Assembly: GCA_945866155.1 (NCBI GenBank) | Contig: CAMBGL010000058.1 | Location: 1-7,502, forward strand | DNA length: 7,502 nucleotides | Direction: 5' to 3' | Source of the DNA: Bifidobacterium breve | GTDB taxonomy: Bacteria; Actinomycetota; Actinomycetes; Nanopelagicales; Nanopelagicaceae | Part shown: positions 5,524 to 7,502 of the stretch, piece after piece | Layout of the letters: every line of letters starts with the position of its first letter | How positions within the stretch are numbered: position 1 is the first letter of the stretch | Program-made: the position numbers and the translations under genes | Notes under the pieces: generated by a model | The model's input: the letters and a program-made list of their open reading frames with translations, nothing else | Told to the model about the DNA's origin: nothing | The model's database searches: none

Positions 5524-6755
5524 AATCGCCCAAGAATGTGAAGCGCCAATTCCCTAAAGTCTCCGAGCTCGCGCCTCTGCTCAAGTTCAAGATGCCCACC
5601 ATTCATCGCAAGAAAGCGCGTCTTGCTAAGGCATACACAATTTGGGATTTACGTACGATTGCAAAGAAGCGCACACCTAAGGGTCCTTTCGATTACACAG
5701 ATGGTTCAGCAGAATCTGAGTTGAGTTTAGATCGCGCGCGCCAGGCGTATGCAAATATTGAATTGATTCCAAACATTCTTCGTGATGTTTCAAAGGTAGA
5801 TATCACTCGCGAAACTTTGGGTGAAAGATTTGAAATGCCTTTCGGTTTAGCGCCAACTGGATTTACACGCATGATGCAGACAGAGGGCGAGCGCGCTGTT
5901 GCACGTGCTGGAGAAAAATTTGGAATTCCATTCACTCTCTCAACACTTGGAACGACAACAATTGAAGATGTCGTTGCAGCAGCACCTAACGGTCATAACT
6001 GGTTCCAGCTCTATATGTGGAAAGATCGCGATGCAAGCATGGCACTAGTTGATCGCGCAAAGAAAGCTGGCGTCAATACTTTGATGCTTACTGTCGATGT
6101 TCCTGTTGCAGGTCATCGCTTACGTGATTCATACAACGGCCTCACTGTTCCACCCTCACTTACTGTGAAAACTCTTATCAATGCACTCCCACGTCCTAAC
6201 TGGTGGATGAATTTTCTAACAACTCCTGGCATTAGCTTTGCTTCCCTTTCAAGTTGGAATGGCACTGTTGCCGAACTTCTTGACTTCATGTTTGACCCAA
6301 CAATGACATTCGAAGATTTCAAATGGATCCGCGAACAATGGGATGGTAATTTGATTATCAAAGGCGTTCAGAATTTAGAAGATGCGAAGAAGGCAGCAAA
6401 ACTTGGCGCTGATGCGGTACTTCTCTCTAATCATGGCGGACGTCAAATAGATCGCGCACAAGTTCCATTGCACTTACTGGCCGATATCAAGAAGGAATTC
6501 AAAAAGGATTACGAACTCCATATTGATACAGGAATTATGCATGGCGCAGATGTATTAGCAGCCATTGCTCACGGTGCTCAATTTGCATACATAGGCCGTG
6601 CATATTTGTATGGCCTTATGGCCGGTGGACAAGCCGGAGTTGAACGGGCACTAGAGATCATGCGTACTCAGATGATTCGAAATATGAAGCTTATTGGTGT
6701 TAATTCACTCGATGAATTACAGCCAAAACATGTCAATTTGTTGCGCAGAGACTAA
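5520..6755 (+). CDS. lldD: FMN-dependent alpha-hydroxy-acid dehydrogenase, LldD2-like (probable L-lactate dehydrogenase)
   Basis: This 411-residue flavoenzyme belongs to the glycolate oxidase / L-lactate dehydrogenase family, which oxidises 2-hydroxy acids to 2-oxo acids on an FMN-bearing TIM barrel. Spacings match spinach glycolate oxidase. Tyr59 lies in FDYTDG, Gln163 and Tyr165 in FQLYMW, Asp193 in TVDVP and Arg200 seven residues on. Lys281 lies in IIKG, and catalytic His305 and Arg308 in SNHGGRQ. GRAYLYGLMAGG (359-370) closes the barrel. The overall sequence and length most resemble, from memory, mycobacterial LldD2 (about 414 residues), so quinone-linked lactate oxidation is the best guess; other hydroxy acids are possible. 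At the usual FMN-phosphate arginine the protein has Met340 (DTGIMHG). AGGA (5509-5512) lies 7 nt before the ATG, and the start is supported by the N-terminal VSELAPLLKFK block. It is divergent from dnaK and its stop abuts that of the LacI-family gene. Confidence 0.92.
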   Translation: MKSPKNVKRQFPKVSELAPLLKFKMPTIHRKKARLAKAYTIWDLRTIAKKRTPKGPFDYTDGSAESELSLDRARQAYANIELIPNILRDVSKVDITRETLGERFEMPFGLAPTGFTRMMQTEGERAVARAGEKFGIPFTLSTLGTTTIEDVVAAAPNGHNWFQLYMWKDRDASMALVDRAKKAGVNTLMLTVDVPVAGHRLRDSYNGLTVPPSLTVKTLINALPRPNWWMNFLTTPGISFASLSSWNGTVAELLDFMFDPTMTFEDFKWIREQWDGNLIIKGVQNLEDAKKAAKLGADAVLLSNHGGRQIDRAQVPLHLLADIKKEFKKDYELHIDTGIMHGADVLAAIAHGAQFAYIGRAYLYGLMAGGQAGVERALEIMRTQMIRNMKLIGVNSLDELQPKHVNLLRRD

Positions 6756-7502
6756 CTATTTCTTTGTAGCAGTTGATGCTCGCATCACTAATTGAGGCTG
6801 GAACTTAATCTGTTGGTGCGCGTGAACCTCATTCTCTTCACATTCTGAAATCAATAATTCTGCAGCCGTCACGCCAAGTTGATACGCTGGCTGTGAAATT
6901 GAAGAGAGTGGAACTGCTGCCGAATTTCCAAATGCAATATCGTCATAACCAAGTAGAGATACGTCTTCTGGAATTCTTATTCCGGCATCGAGCAAGCCGC
7001 GCATAACACCAAAGGCCAATAGATCGTTTCCACAAAAAATAGCAGAGGGCATCTTTTTTAGGGCGAGTATTTTTTTAACTGCATCTGTTCCTTGCGCACT
7101 ATTCATTAGTGCCACTCGAATAGTAGAGATCTCAACTTTAGCGATTTTTGCCGCGCGCATAACGCCAGCAGTTCGGTCGGCAACCTGGGGAATAGTTTCA
7201 GGACCAGTCACCCAAGCAATTTCCTTATGCCCAAGTGATGCAAGGTGCTCCATGGCAATTTCTCCACCGCGCACATCATCTACTGAAACAGAACATTGTG
7301 ATGAGTTCTTAGTTTCAGTATCTAGCAAAGCAACAGAGATTCCACGCTCACGCAAGTTTTCGTATTGGTGACTCTTAGAATCTGAGGGGGTTATAAGTAC
7401 GCCGCGAACCTGTTGTTGAATCAAGACAGATAAATACTTATTTTCTTTTTCCAAGCTTTCATCTGAGTTACAGAGAAAAACTGCATAATCACGTTTGCTT
7501 GC
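6756..7502 (-). CDS. LacI/PurR-family transcriptional regulator, 5' end cut by window edge
   Basis: The 248 visible residues form the ligand-binding and dimerisation core of a LacI-family regulator, which typically represses sugar or nucleoside uptake and catabolism genes until an effector binds. The frame stays open to the right edge. The upstream residues ASKRDYAVFLCNSDES continue the family pattern, so the TTG at 7454 is an internal codon, not the start. Recognisable blocks are VRGVLITPSD, SVDDVRGGEIAMEHLASLGHKEIAWVTGP, AIFCGNDLLAFGVMRGL and IPEDVSLLGYDDI. Family members are about 330-350 residues, so the helix-turn-helix and hinge (roughly 85-100 residues) lie beyond the window. The effector cannot be read. 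The TAG stop directly abuts the TAA of the dehydrogenase gene. Convergence with that gene does not show that it controls it. Confidence 0.92.
   Translation of the reverse strand, partial: ASKRDYAVFLCNSDESLEKENKYLSVLIQQQVRGVLITPSDSKSHQYENLRERGISVALLDTETKNSSQCSVSVDDVRGGEIAMEHLASLGHKEIAWVTGPETIPQVADRTAGVMRAAKIAKVEISTIRVALMNSAQGTDAVKKILALKKMPSAIFCGNDLLAFGVMRGLLDAGIRIPEDVSLLGYDDIAFGNSAAVPLSSISQPAYQLGVTAAELLISECEENEVHAHQQIKFQPQLVMRASTATKK

Noticed and set aside
7452..7454. TTG as the true start of the LacI-family gene
   Set aside because: The same frame continues upstream to the window edge with family-typical sequence, and the protein would otherwise lack its whole DNA-binding domain.
1..7502. 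Defence system, prophage, insertion sequence, CRISPR array, tRNA or rRNA
   Set aside because: All coding space is taken by recognised housekeeping, surface or regulatory genes. No transposase, terminal inverted repeats, spacer arrays or RNA-gene signatures were seen.

Overview
The window looks like a piece of chromosome from a compact, fairly AT-rich actinobacterium. Three things point to Actinobacteria: the gene order dnaK-grpE-dnaJ-hspR with HAIR-type operators in front of dnaK, a PyrE of the mycobacterial type, and an FMN-dependent hydroxy-acid dehydrogenase resembling mycobacterial LldD2. The AT-leaning composition and near absence of intergenic DNA (overlapping starts and stops, two convergent gene pairs with no spacer) suggest a streamlined lineage such as the freshwater acI group (Nanopelagicales). 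That placement is inference from style, not from a marker gene.

Layout from left to right. Positions 1-465 (minus) hold the first 155 codons of pyrE, cut by the left edge. A 75-bp divergent promoter region (466-540) separates it from a membrane acyltransferase of the OafA/YrhL type (541-1740, plus). The acyltransferase runs tail-to-tail into hspR, overlapping it by 19 bp. Positions 1722-5357 (minus) are the complete chaperone operon, transcribed dnaK, grpE, dnaJ, hspR, with junctions of 1-nt overlap, 2-nt gap and 4-nt overlap. A 162-bp divergent control region (5358-5519) carries two HspR-box-like inverted repeats, a dnaK promoter candidate and a structured leader for the next gene. Positions 5520-6755 (plus) encode the LldD2-like dehydrogenase. 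Its stop codon directly abuts the stop of a LacI-family regulator (6756-7502, minus), whose DNA-binding domain lies beyond the right edge.

Functionally, the centre is a self-regulated heat-shock unit. DnaK, with its nucleotide-exchange factor GrpE and J-domain partner, refolds proteins, and HspR represses the operon by binding HAIR sites, with DnaK as co-repressor in studied actinobacteria. The operon's DnaJ lacks the cysteine-rich zinc-finger domain normally found in the DnaJ of this operon. The flanking genes (pyrimidine synthesis, cell-surface acylation, hydroxy-acid oxidation, sugar-type regulator) have no obvious pathway link to it.

I see no mobile element, CRISPR array, RNA gene or clearly new multi-gene system. 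The points most worth a second look are small-scale: paired HAIR sites in a shared divergent promoter, a 12-codon leader ORF coupled to the dehydrogenase, a hairpin that would mask the acyltransferase ribosome binding site, and the zinc-finger-less DnaJ.
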